Assembly: GCF_000327385.1 (NCBI RefSeq) | Contig: NW_008708400.1 | Location: forward strand, 1,106,803 to 1,170,802 | Length of the DNA stretch: 64,000 bases | Direction of reading: 5' to 3' | Source of the DNA: Lottia gigantea | Taxonomy: Eukaryota > Mollusca > Gastropoda > Lottiidae | In this document: one piece after another, positions 38,085 through 50,265 of the stretch | How positions within the stretch are numbered: position 1 is the first letter of the stretch | Layout of the letters: each line of letters starts with the position of its first letter | Translations under genes and position numbers: made by a program | Notes under the pieces: generated by a model | What the model was told of the DNA's origin: nothing | Database searches by the model: none | Seen by the model: only the letters and a program-made list of their open reading frames with translations

Positions 38085-39781
38085 AATGCAGTTTCCAAAT
38101 AAGATTCACCCACAGTTCCTGAAAAAGGGTAAGACATATTGGTTTGATAATGCATCATGCCATCAAGAAATATGAATCCAACTTTATACATCTTCCATAT
38201 GCAATTAGCAATTTCTGGTTGCTTGTAACATTGAACTGTGGTTAGTTAATGCACAGAAAATACCATGCAAACGTAACAATCATTACAGATACCTATACAG
38301 TCCTAAATAACAGTTATTCTTACCGTTTTCTATAATCTATAAGCTGAGAAATAATAATAAAAAAAAATTCTTTCGCATACGTGATATCACTTCATATATG
38401 ATAATCAATTTCTGATGTAAAAATTCATACAATTTCATAAACTAAATTTTTCATTTGATCATCACTAATATTGACATATCAATGTGCTTGAGTTAATGAG
38501 TAAGTTACTTTTTATAATATATCTTTTATCAGTGCTCCTTCGACCAAAACGACCCCTTGACCCATTAGCAATTTGAGCATACTCAACATATTGTTAAAAC
38601 TCAAAAGAGTAATATACGTCATGTGAACTTATAAAAGCGTTTGACTTAACTTAAGTACAGTCACTGAGTGCTGATATATATACAGAAAGGCCCAATTTCT
38701 TAATAGAGGATAGTTGTGTATGGTTATTACGTTTGGGCTTCTACTTATATAAGGCCTATGTTTGGTGATATGTCTGTCTAATCGGATATGGATATACCAA
38801 TTGCAAAATTAGAATATCCAGTTTTACTCTTACATTCAAATTTCGTATTAACGGAAGTTTCAAATAATTGCCTTGCTGAGGCTTTTCCAAGACAACGATT
38901 CACAAGTGACAATATAATATAAGATTAAAATCTGGGGCAAAGCCAGGGGTAAATTTAGGCAAGGTATGACCGTAGGTTTTGATATTTCAAAGATTTTTTA
39001 GAATGTTTTTCATTCACATCCCAGAGATCACGCTAGTACTTGCAACGTACAATATAAACAAAGAATTCTATTTAAAAAATCTTATATAAAAAAATCAAAA
39101 CTTACCTTCAAGCGAATTAGGTCATGAAATAAGCCATTAGAAGTAGAGCATTGTGTATAGTAGCTATAAATAAGTATACTACTTTGTGTTTGAACAATTC
39201 TATTGATAAACTGATGAATTGAAATAAGGACTACAGTCATATCATTAGCCTATTGATGAGCATTACTTATCTCCCTTTAAATGTTCAGTAGTCGAGCTGG
39301 ATTATCTTGTGTCGAGAGAAACCTGATCTGAAGATATGTATTATGCACAATAAATATAATTTGATTTAGTATCAAAGTCAGTCATCTTTCCATAATTCTA
39401 TTGAATGTCTTCATACCAGTGGCGTTTCTACTATCTCCACAGAACTGAGGCAGAGACATAATTTCACCCTTCACTCTCAAATTTCATTACATATGGGAAG
39501 GAATTGCCTTTGACCGTAGCCGACACTTAATATTTGTTTAACAAAAAAGAATGATTAATGATAGCGACTAAAATTTATAGATAAGTAAATCGAAAGTAGA
39601 CCACTAGAGCTGATAAACAACCATATGATCAGTTTTGGAAAAGAACAGTATTTAAATGACCCATATACATAGTCTTATTAAAGCGATTCATGTGACTCGA
39701 ATTGCAAAAAGCAAGTATTTTACATGGGAAGTTATTTCTTTGACGTATCTTCAATCAAATACAAGGAAACGTAAAAATGAC

Positions 39782-39950
39782 TTAAAGGCCATGGTGGTCA
39801 TTTTCGCGGGTTAATTGTAATCTTGAATACATTTCAAACGCGGATAATTCTAGACTCACATTGATTTGAAGACTTCAATTTCGACGGTGAGCTGTGAAAA
39901 CTGTTATTGATTAGCTCAACAAAACAATTCCCGTTTCTGAGACCTTGAGT
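39782..39950 (+). mobile_element. Shortened MITE family A copy
   Basis: The left border reads TTAAAGGCCATGGTGGTCAT. The text then jumps to 'aaacgcggataattctagactcacattgatttgaag' and 'gttattgattagctcaacaaaa', matching the second half of the full-length element at 58507. About half of the element is missing and the right border is poorly preserved. Confidence 0.6.
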
Positions 39951-40694
39951 AATGATGACTAAGGTACGATTGTATGGCATACGTGTACCTTTATATGGCA
40001 TGGATGGAATTGTGCTTTATGCAGATTGGCAGCGTCATACATTGTCAAGGGAGAGAAACATTTCCAAGACGACGTAACTAACGTTCTCTTTTTCGATTCC
40101 AACAGTTGGTAAATCTAAAACGTGCACAAATTTTAGAACACTACTTTATTGTTCCATCTGAACGACAACTTGTTCTTTTCACCTGTATCATTGGCAGGAA
40201 GGAACAGAAAACATTCCACGGTATCATTTCGAGATGAACACAATGGGTTTCACTAACTAAGCCACCGTGGCTTCCAACAAATAAATTGAAACTGATTCAT
40301 AATGGGTTTATAGATACAATGCTTTACCTTGTAGGTCTATAGAACACATTATATATAAATATCTGAAAACAGGAATTTGTATAAAAAGCTCCTTAAGAGA
40401 TTGGGCTGAATAAATCGTTCTATCTATATTAAAAATTAATAGTTGGATGCCTTTCACGATACAGTTATAACCATTGTGATGTTATATATTTATGAAATTT
40501 TAAAAAGTTGACTACTGATAGATACAATTCTTTTTTTCTGAACGTCTGGTTTTTACTTTTATTACCTTTTACGCTAATGAGAATGATGTGTCAATATTTC
40601 TTGTTAATTAATATATATTCTACACTCTGATTTAAAGCCAATTTATGCAAGTTGTTGGAGCTGAGACAGTAAACGGGAAATCGTCGATCATCGC

Positions 40695-40750
40695 TATTTG
40701 ATTTTGGGGTAGGGAGTGTTTGATTCTCCCAAACGTAGACCTGGTTGGAA
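40695..40750. repeat. Short dispersed repeat, second copy at 16315-16372
   Basis: The text 'gatttt-gggtagggagtgtttgattctcccaaacgtagacctgg' here corresponds to 'gatttcgggaagggagggtttgattctcccaaatgtacaggcct' near 16.3 kb. The shared core is GTTTGATTCTCCCAAA. Class unknown; it may be the end of a longer decayed element. Confidence 0.45.
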
Positions 40751-40879
40751 CATATACTTCATTAAGAAAATGGACTTTTCAGTTTTGAGAAAACAATCGT
40801 GCAAACTTGGTTGAATTCAGTTGATCTTGTGCAAATTCGATGAAATTGTACAACTAAATTATTGTGACTTAATTATACC

Positions 40880-41140
40880 AGAAAAGGTATTCTTTGGGTG
40901 AACTGAGCTCTTGTGGTGAGTATCAGTTTCCTTACAAAAACCTCAATATCAAGTTTATTCGTATCTATTACAGAATCTCCCTTGTAGACAGTGGTATCTA
41001 GAATATACTCTCTTGTGATGGTGATTAGTGAGAATTCCAAAGAATTCACAAAACTGTTCTATCGAATAAGTCCAAACCATGAAAATATCATCTAGCAAAC
41101 GACCAAAAAAACAATGGGCCAAGAACCTCATGTTCACACG
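40880..41140 (-). mobile_element. Penelope-like reverse-transcriptase fossil fragment
   Basis: On the minus strand a piece reading LLDDIFMVWTYS followed by EQFCEFF corresponds to the catalytic DD region of Penelope-like reverse transcriptase. The following piece, LDTTVYKGDSV then TNKLDIEVF, is the usual continuation. It is a short broken relic of one domain only and is separate from the larger fossil at 23.1-24.5 kb. Confidence 0.6.
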
Positions 41141-43583
41141 AAAAGGTTGGCGTATGATAGGGCGAAACGCTTATACATAGCAGTCCCCTAAGTTTGAAGA
41201 TTTGTTTTACCATTATGGCAAAAAAACTATCGAATTATCGAATTCTGTCGAACTTGAAATGGAATCAGATACACGGTTTCTTCTTAATGCATCTAAATTA
41301 CCTGTTTCTTTTTACCCATTCAAACAACAAACTTCTTATAAGGATGTGCTATTTTGTAACTTTGTCTATGGTTAATCTTTCGTCTCCATTCCTTTTATCT
41401 TATTTTAAGTCGGAAGTAGAAATTTGGTGCTATGTATATCGTAAGAGGTAAGTTGCTCTGAAAATCTGACATATCATTTATTGAAATAATGAAGTTTGTC
41501 TTATCTATCTTTACCGTCGGCATTATTGATTTTGAAAGCTCCCCTGTATCGTTATTTGTTAAATGCACAAATGGCTGTATAAGTTTACCCTGAAGGGCTC
41601 TTGTTTCATATCAATTAAGAACAATATTTCAATCAATGCAAATGCAAAAATATTGCCCATAAGATATTCAAATTAAAAGATACTTTTAACGTCTACTTCA
41701 AGACTCTGAGAGCATGAGGCAATGAAAATACAACGGGCCTTGATAGAATGGTCACACATATATAAATATATCGGTTTCATTTATTCCTCAATGTTTTGAC
41801 ATGGACTTTAAATCCGCTGGTATGTCAAAACCTTTAAAGCTGTAATTTTGTGAAAAAATGTGGAAAATATCTATTATTATGAGATCAAATATTTTGGTCC
41901 TAGCTTTGATTATGTATTAATAATCCTGAAATGAAAAGACAGTGTTATCGTTTTTTCTTAGCCAACTGATACATTTTGACTTCCCCTGCTTGACCAATTA
42001 AGCTTGTTGTTTTGATCACATTTATTCTGATGTATGGAACTGTATTCAATGAACACGAAACAGTTTACAATCAACATTTTACACAGGTGAGTAGATGTGA
42101 ACAATGAGCACATCATCATGACTTCTTTATTTTTAAGTGAGAGAGAATCCCAAGCGACATGTACAATATAAAGGCAATTTAAGGCAATACACAGGTAATC
42201 TGTAATAACGTCCTCCTGCTGAACATTAAAAAAGCAATAAATGACAGAATATCCGAAAAACTAACCATGACAATTTATTGCGCAAATCATTTTCACTATC
42301 AAAAGGTTCACTTAAATCGCCGGAAAAAAACCCATATGCCTCTAATTATATTTGTACATTTTCTTTGTATTTGTCACCCTTTTACTCATACTTTGAGGTA
42401 TACGCACTCACGTTACCATTGTTGTGGTACTTATGGGCATTAAACTTGGTCAGTTCAGCAAGTACATATTCAATCTAAATGTCTTCCTAATTTTATTGAT
42501 GTTCCAAATTACCTTATGAATAAAACTTACGTGCGCAATGGAGTGTAAAAATATACAAAAGTGTTGAGAATTGTAGAAACAATTATTGATAGTGAAGTGA
42601 TTAAGAGGCATTACAATAAGTGTTTTCAATAGACCGCGACCAATTATATAATATTTTATATTGTAGCTTTGCCATCAACCAATTTAAAAAACTTGAAAAT
42701 ATTTATGTAAGTTTGGATGAACTGTGTAATCCTCAGAAAGGTGTTAATGACCAGATTCACGGAGAAGAAACCACAAAAAACCCAAATGAAATGAAATGTC
42801 TTAAATTTGGCTCTAGACAAAGTAATCAAATATTCATACTGCCGAAAATTTCAAATAGTTCACAAGACAAATATTCAAACTTGCATCGTGAATATTGTGT
42901 TCTCTTTCCTAACCAATTGGCTCCTTAGTTCACTGCTACATTGTATTTTACAATGATAAACGTAAGATGTTCACTTCCGGTCACTATACTGGGTCCATTC
43001 GACAATTCTCGGCAATGTCCGTAAGCTGATTCTTACTCGGTAATGAATGGTGAATTCCGTTGTGTCTTCTTGGGCGAGACTCTTCACATCCGGTCCAGTG
43101 ATAGTAATATTCCAACCTAAATATATTCCTTGAATTGAGAAACTTTGGAGATAAATCTGACACTACATAATTTATGTATTTAATGCTCTATTGTGACTAC
43201 TGGTTATACAATGATACATTTAATTAATAACTTTGAATACATATCTTACGGATGGTTTGTTTTCATTGACTTTGTTTACAAACACTTGAAGTCTGGAACG
43301 ACCAGCCTCTAATATTTAATTTACCAGAATGACGTGACAATATTGACCTAGAAAAATAAGACAATTTTATGGATAGATACTTCTGGTATATTTATTTCTT
43401 CAATGTTTCAATGTGGTTCTCACACCGTCATCAGGAATATAATATATTGACATAGATCCGATAAGAAAATTGGCCATTCATTACCATGATATGTTGCAGA
43501 GCGCAAGCGTAACTTTGACGGAGGCGGATGGTACTTGGTGCCTCCACCTAATAATTCATAAAACCCTACTGAATACAATAGGC

Positions 43584-43853
43584 TAAAGCAGGCCTCACAC
43601 TACACAGCACACTCCAAGGCATAGTAGTACAAACATATTGATCGTATCGCAGGCTATCGTGTAATCCATCCCCTCACTCTACATGACAACTTAAGCAATG
43701 TCGCGAGCCAATTTGCGTCATAAATGTTGACAAAAATGGATTCATCGGATGAAGATGAAGCCTTGGCTCTTGTCGTACATGACCGTGTGTCGTAGCGTGC
43801 GTACGTTTGTGCACAACATCGTAGCGAAATCGCACAGTGTGAGGCCTGCTTAA
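43584..43853 (+). mobile_element. PIF/Harbinger-type MITE with TAA target duplication
   Basis: Perfect 15-bp terminal inverted repeats (AGCAGGCCTCACACT) bound a 264-bp element at 43587-43850, and TAA is present directly outside each end. Trinucleotide TAA duplications fit PIF/Harbinger elements. Inside, a plus-strand frame opens MDSSDEDEALALVV and ends soon after. Acidic, Ser-Asp-rich starts of this sort are typical of Harbinger transposases, so the element is probably an internal-deletion derivative of an autonomous copy. Confidence 0.8.
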
Positions 43854-44645
43854 GCGCCCAATGGTTTTTTCTTTTTTGCTCTTGATTTATTGATTAGAAT
43901 ATCATACATCGTTTGATTGAATATTTGAAATGGTGAATGGATTTTCTGCTTTCCTCGAGTCTACTTCAAAACTACTCACAAAATGTTCTGGAAATATTTT
44001 TAAAAACCACACATAACCAACGTCCCTCAATAACCCTAATTCAAAGAATTCAAAGAGTTCCAAGCTTTTTGTTCCAGATCTATATGTTGATTTAAAGATC
44101 TTAAAGGACTTCGAATCAATTTGCTTTTACGTTACCACCCCAGAAATCGTTAATAAAAGATTACGAAGCCCAACATTTGAAACATGAACGGAAAAGGGAC
44201 TAGTCACGAAAAAAACGTTTTGAATTATTCTTAATCTCGAAATAGCCAGTATATATCGAAATATATTGATATTTTATTATAATGTTTCTGATTGAAACAC
44301 TCCATTGATTACTAAGATGATGAATTTCCTATTTGGCCAATATTGGATTTTTTTTTATAACAACCGCGAAGAGAAAACCGAGTTAGATTATCTGATGGCA
44401 ATAATATGAAACTTTCTAACTACTGACAGGTTATTGCTGTAATGTTATGATTATATTTTAGAAACAGGCATTGGAATTCTTAATTTATGAACTCTACAAT
44501 TTATTAGTTGTGTATTGCACAGACTTCTTCAAAGCTGATTTTGGTATAATCTTTGGTTTGTGTGTAGGTTTTTGAAGTTTGCCTAAAGGATTGGTCGGTT
44601 GGAATATACCAGCATTAAGCTTATGTGTGACCAGATGCTCTAAAA

Positions 44646-47600
44646 ATGCCGTCTAATAGGATTTTCGTTGTCCGCGAAATGCGACATAACAAAGTAATTC
44701 CTATCAACACGGACTCTAATGACATATCTAAGGATGAGCTCAAGGATGAATTAGCCGAGTACATCGAGAAGAACCAAGGCCTTGACATCGAATCACCTTA
44801 TAACGATTCAGAATTTTTCCGTAGCATTAAACCCGTTATTTACTTTCTTCGAGTGTTTGGGTTATTTTTCAAACGTTATAAATATAATGGGAAGTGGCAG
44901 ACGGATGGATGGATTATCATGTGTATATTTATGTGTTGTATTCAATTGTTCAACTTGGCAAGATCTTGTTTAGTTTATAGCGGAAGTGACGAATTTGATG
45001 AATTGCTATTTTTCAAAATCCAATCTACTATATGGACTCTTGAAAACGCCGTAAAGATGCTCGGCCTCATGTATGCCCTATTCAAAAAGAATAAACTACC
45101 CTTGTTCTTCCAGTTATGGACAACAACGTGTAAAGACAAACCGTTAGGAAAACATTTGAAAGCTGTTATGAAATTTTCACTGATGATATCCACGAACTTT
45201 GTCATCGTCAATATTTCTAGTTTGATTTTAGCGTTTTTAGCAGTGCCCGAATTGGGGGATCTGTTTCTTCATGCTACGTGGCCTGGGATCGTTGGTTCTT
45301 CCAACAATCTCATGTTTAAAGTCATGTTCACGATATGTGTTTTCGTGAATTCTGGCATAGCCATGTATTCTGTGGCCTTCATGATAGTGTTATGCTTTGC
45401 TTTATCTAGAGAATTCTATGAAGTAACCGATGAAATCAAATCATTTGTAGAGAAAGATGGTGGATTTTCTGGTGATCTTGAATCTATTCGATTGCGTCAT
45501 CAAGGGTTATGTAGGATGACTAACATTCTTGACGATAGTTTTATGGTCGTCATCGCTATTGTGTATATTGCTGATGTTCCTATGTCGTGTATTATCTTAT
45601 ATAATGCTATCTATGTGCAACATACTTTGGCATTAACTTTACTGAATGTATTTTGGATGGTTATTTTGATGGTTCATATGACAATTGTATCTATTGTTTG
45701 CGCTCTTATCAACGTCGCTGTAAGTAAGGGTTTTCTTTAGTAGTTTATATGATTAATACCATATCACGATCAAAGGTAATTCGATGGCAGGATTGTCAAT
45801 ATAGGATATGGAAACTCTTATATAATATCCAGTCATTTTTCGTCTTTTTCAGTCACGAAAATATTGCCCACATAATTTACTCTTCTTAAAAGTAGTAAAA
45901 TGTACTTTTTTCCAAATTCATAATTAATAATAATTGTGCCCATAAAAGTTCTGAATGTATTTGCTTGATCCGAAAACAAATTTCCATATATCACAAAATC
46001 ACAATTTTCCTTCACAAAATGCCTTTTTTGTCACTCTCAATAGTTTTGAATTTTAGAGCTCCCAATTTTTTTCCAGGCGCACACACCTTTGGAAGAACTG
46101 TACAGAATATCAGCTTCACAGCTTCAGAATCAACAAATTCAGGTAAAAGAGTACTCACTATTAAAGCCGTTTCTTTTAATTTAATTTGCCAGTTGCAACC
46201 TGGTAATTCTGCTTCAGAGCATCATAAGGCTATCGTACTGGGGATATCTGGAAACATTGCGTTGCATTGACGTTACAATAGCTTGTTTGTATATAACATT
46301 ATTAATTTAGCATATAAACATGGCTGTTTAAGAGGAATGCAGACCCGAATCACCTAGATGCCGAGAGTGGAACGGTCTAACTGGCCTGTCCTTTCGTCTT
46401 ATTGAGTAAGGTGGAGCTAGACTTAAAAACGAAGAAAGTTTCTGACCCTTACTCGAGATCCTAAAGAAAATGATCTGTAATCTGTTTTTCTTGCAGTTAA
46501 TTATGTTTATGAACCGACTTACTGGGGGTGAGGTTGGATTAACAGCTATTAAAATGTTTATTATAAATAGACCAACTATACTAACAGTAAGTATAATCTG
46601 CTTCGTTAAAACTAAAAAAATTCTTTGTCCGAACTCTTCCCATTTTACCAGATACAAAACCTTGCTGATTCTCAGGATTTTTTTTTGGCTGAAGATTTTT
46701 TTGCTCATGTGAATATAGTTGATTTTCAGTCATGTATGTTTATTCTTTTTTACGGTGTTGCTTGATGATATAAATTTATTTGCAATATTGTGTTCTATTC
46801 AACATGATTTGAGCTAACAATTGTAAATGAATAGCAAGGTAAATGGTGTTGTCCAATACTTTTCATATTACAATCCTCTGGATAGATGATATAAATCTCG
46901 GGACTTTAATTTCGAGATACTGAAAAGTTGCCGGGAATTCTTCTAAGCTGATTATATCTGGACACCCGGATTTTTTATTTGGTCCTGATAACGCTACATC
47001 ATTTAATAAAGCAGCGTCATATAGTCTTATCAGACAATTAAATGAGTTATAGTGAGAGATTCAATTCGAGCTACTATCTTTTGTGCAATATTTCATCAAT
47101 ATTCAATATCTAAATAAACAAATCGATGATCGATTATTTGACAGTAATTATGAATCTACACAAAATTACACCACTTATCGAATAACTTATGAATAATGCC
47201 AAAATACAAGATTGATAAATAAATAAGTCTTCTTATGGACTTTTCTGAAAATCAATGCCCTAATTCCAAAAAACAATAACTTCAATATTTGATGAAGGTC
47301 ATACAAGACGGTATGACGCTTGGTGGTAGTCATATACAGAAAAAGTCCATATGATGGCGAAGTTTTCGATTTAGAATCATATACAAATATACTATCAGTT
47401 TTTTTATTCTATGACTTTATTAGACATAGCTCACAAATAATTTGCATTTTCATTGAATTTTATGCATTGTGCTCTGACAAAATACTACTAGTCAATCAAA
47501 TATTTATGACAAATAACTGCCAGCGGTATAGCTTTTAGGTGTGTGTGTGTGTGTGATGGTGCGTTTGTAGGGGGAGGTGTACACAATTTGGTTTGATGAG

Positions 47601-47761
47601 CGAATGTGACGACAAAAATAGTCACAGACCAATTATTTTAATGTTATCTTGAAATCTTTTATTTCTAGGTAATTGGTATGCTCATCACATATTTTGTATT
47701 ACTGGTTCAGTTTAAAACACCAGCAACCGCAATTTGCCATTGTAATTCAACATCGTCGTAA
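44646..47761 (+). CDS. Gustatory-receptor-like 7TM protein (4 exons)
   Basis: Exons 44646-45719, 46077-46142, 46497-46586 and 47669-47761, all joined in phase 0, give 440 residues. There is a hydrophilic N-terminus of about 85 residues, then membrane segments near 88-111, 125-146, 176-200, 223-255, 298-322, 328-357 and 411-425. The last contains TYFVLLVQF (417-425), matching the TYhhhhhQF signature in TM7 of insect gustatory receptors and their animal gustatory-receptor-like (GRL) relatives. One long first exon followed by three short phase-0 exons for the C-terminus also fits this family. In the family the N-terminus is cytoplasmic and subunits form ion channels; ligand and tissue here are unknown. 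The C-terminal tail after TM7 is short (15 residues, with two Cys). No canonical AATAAA was found just downstream. Confidence 0.88.
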
Positions 47762-50265
47762 TTTGAGTGCTGTTCAACTCCGAACTTGACAATTCAAAAC
47801 TGTGTATTGTTTAATGTATGGATAGCGTTGTGATTCATGTGATTCGGAGATCCACCCAACGCTAAGAGATTCAAAGAGACATCATTTGTTGGTAGATTTA
47901 GGAGCTTCATTTGGTGTTGGGACACATGTTGTTGCCGTTCGGGAATCCATAATAGGAGTGTCAGATGTTGGCAAATCTAAATTGTTCAAATATTGGCTTC
48001 TTTAGTTGATAGATTTAAATCACAACCACCCGCATCATTTTTAGCAATAATATAAGTGCACATTACTATGCTTATAACAGTTTTTCTGCACCTCCACAAG
48101 AAAGCTTTTCTGAACAAAAAGAATTGTAGGATTTTAAAAAGAATTAGAAATAGTTGAAACTGAACCATTAATGTGAAAGCAAATATCCTGACGACTATGT
48201 CACTTTAGAGTCGAACTAAAGTTTCGTATTATGAATGGATATTATCAGACTCAAAAAAGGATATTATCATTGTGTTATGCATCACCAGAGGTAAACTTAA
48301 AGTTAAAAATACGAAAAAGGAAAACTAATCTTTTTATAACCTGAAGCTTACCAGTCACCCAAAACGACGATCAAATTATATAATTAACATGAATTAATGC
48401 TCCTGTTTTCTGCATTTATTTAAGTAGAAAATTAACTGTGCTTTTAAAATGTAATTGAAAAAAGCCAAAAAAAAAAAAAAAAAAAAAACGAACGTTTTAT
48501 CTCAAAAAACCCTTAATATGTCGCCTTCCTTTTGCAGAGCTAAAATTTTCCGATACATATAAATTCACACAAGAGTAGAGCTGAACTGGTAAAAATTTCC
48601 CACCTCGCACCCTGTGATCTCAGAAATATATGATACCTTTTCGATTAACCATCAAATGAATATTGTTCTTCCAACAATGAATACACACGTATTGCATAGA
48701 GAAATTAAAGATGCTAAGAGGTGTTTCATTGCACGTCACCTCGCCTTCATTAATCCACATGGTCAGAAAAGTAGCACGTAAAACTCTATTCATTTCATTT
48801 CACTTGCACGTTGGGGTAATCTGAACACATATAGATAGCAGACTTATATCAAGACACACAAAAATGGTAAAATATAAAATTTATTTAAAATGGACGGATT
48901 AATTAGTGAGGGCATAATTAGTAAATATAGTAATCTACATCAACTTAAAATTTACAATACTATTAAAACGTTGCGAATAATAACGGGATCATGTAAACCT
49001 CAGTTCATACAATGACTTGGTTCATCAGTTAATGGATTTTATAGATGTCCAAGGTCTTGTTCAGTAAGGGATTGGGTCACATATAGGGGTATTTCTGTGT
49101 AAACTAAGTGTTTTCTTTCCGTTAAGATTAATATGAATGAATTATGATAATTCAATAACAATTTGCACTTAAGGTCTCATCAAACAGGAAATACGTTCTA
49201 GCTACGCTGCTACTGCTACTGAAAATTGGCTCAGTGCCTGTTAAGGTCGCCATAAGCGCAGAATAAGAGTGTAGGACACGCTAGGCGTCGTGCAATTGTC
49301 GCCACTATTCGAATCACGGCGTTTTGTTTTGGACGCTGCAAAAACGTTAAGTTTGTAATTTTTTTAAGAACTTATTCTCCAGTTTTCTTCTGGTTAGTAC
49401 ATTTCCAGTCGCTGAGAGCAAATGGTCACAGTCCTGTGTGACGGGGTCACAGTCCTGTGTGACGGGGCTATCACTATCCGTAATGCATGTTTGCAAAGAG
49501 CCACAGTGATAAAAAATGCGATCCGAGGTATCTTCACTGTAACCTTCTTACACTTCTTCAATCGTGGGTCATATCATTGGTAATGAAAATATAGTATAAA
49601 TCTGTTACATTTACTTATATGGGGTATATATACATATAAAAGCAAGTTCACCATCATAAACAGTTTGGGAAATGTCGGATTGGTAAATGTGATTCAAAAT
49701 TTTGGTCAGATTTGACAAAATTAAAGAATGTTCACACAAATCCGACATCCCGATCAACAAAAAACATAATAACAAAATAACACAACGCCACTCAAGACAA
49801 AAATGTACATCAAGAGTTGCAAATTATTAAAGGAATTACAAGTTATTTCCTAGACCTGAATGTGTATCGGGGACATTTGCACCATCTGTTGTTTACTTGG
49901 TGGTAAATACAATTCCTGAACAACAGTTTGCCTGCGTTTGTTACGTCATAATCTGATCAAGATTAATTAACTTGGAGAATTGAGTGTCCGCGATACACAT
50001 AAAATTTTTGCTATAATATAATATCGCTGTAATAACTGCCGTATGAAAATTAAAAGTAATTAATTAGCCTGCCATTACCTGACAAAACTCATCTTTGTTT
50101 TAGTAGGTAGGTCTACACTGCAAATATTGTATATGTAGCTTCGAAATAATCGACTTTTTGAATTCATATGTACCGACATTTTTTGACCTTTTTCACAACA
50201 CAATGTAAGTGTGAACATAAAAACGAAAATGTTAGCTAATTTCGCTGTATTTAACAATTTATTGT
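47762..50265. other. Intergenic spacer between the receptor and PDZ genes
   Basis: No supported exon. It contains a poly-A run near 48470-48488 and a twofold tandem copy of a 21-bp unit (GGTCACAGTCCTGTGTGACGG) near 49427-49468. The minus strand was scanned for LIM-domain Cys/His patterns downstream of the PDZ gene and none was recognised. Confidence 0.55.

Larger units (their letters stand above)
38085..44645. other. Intergenic region upstream of SDR gene 2 and the receptor gene
   Basis: No exon could be supported in this 6.5-kb stretch. It holds a MITE family A copy near 39.8 kb, a small repeat near 40.7 kb shared with 16.3 kb, a Penelope-like fossil near 41 kb and a Harbinger-type MITE at 43.6-43.85 kb. 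A plus-strand open frame at 42620-42928 is the longest but has no motif and no convincing splice context. Confidence 0.6.

Noticed and set aside
42620-42928. 102-codon plus-strand frame
   Set aside because: No motif, AT-driven composition, and no convincing start or splice signals.
46328-46708. 126-codon minus-strand frame
   Set aside because: It lies antisense to exon 3 of the receptor gene, whose sense frame is strongly supported by phase and motif.
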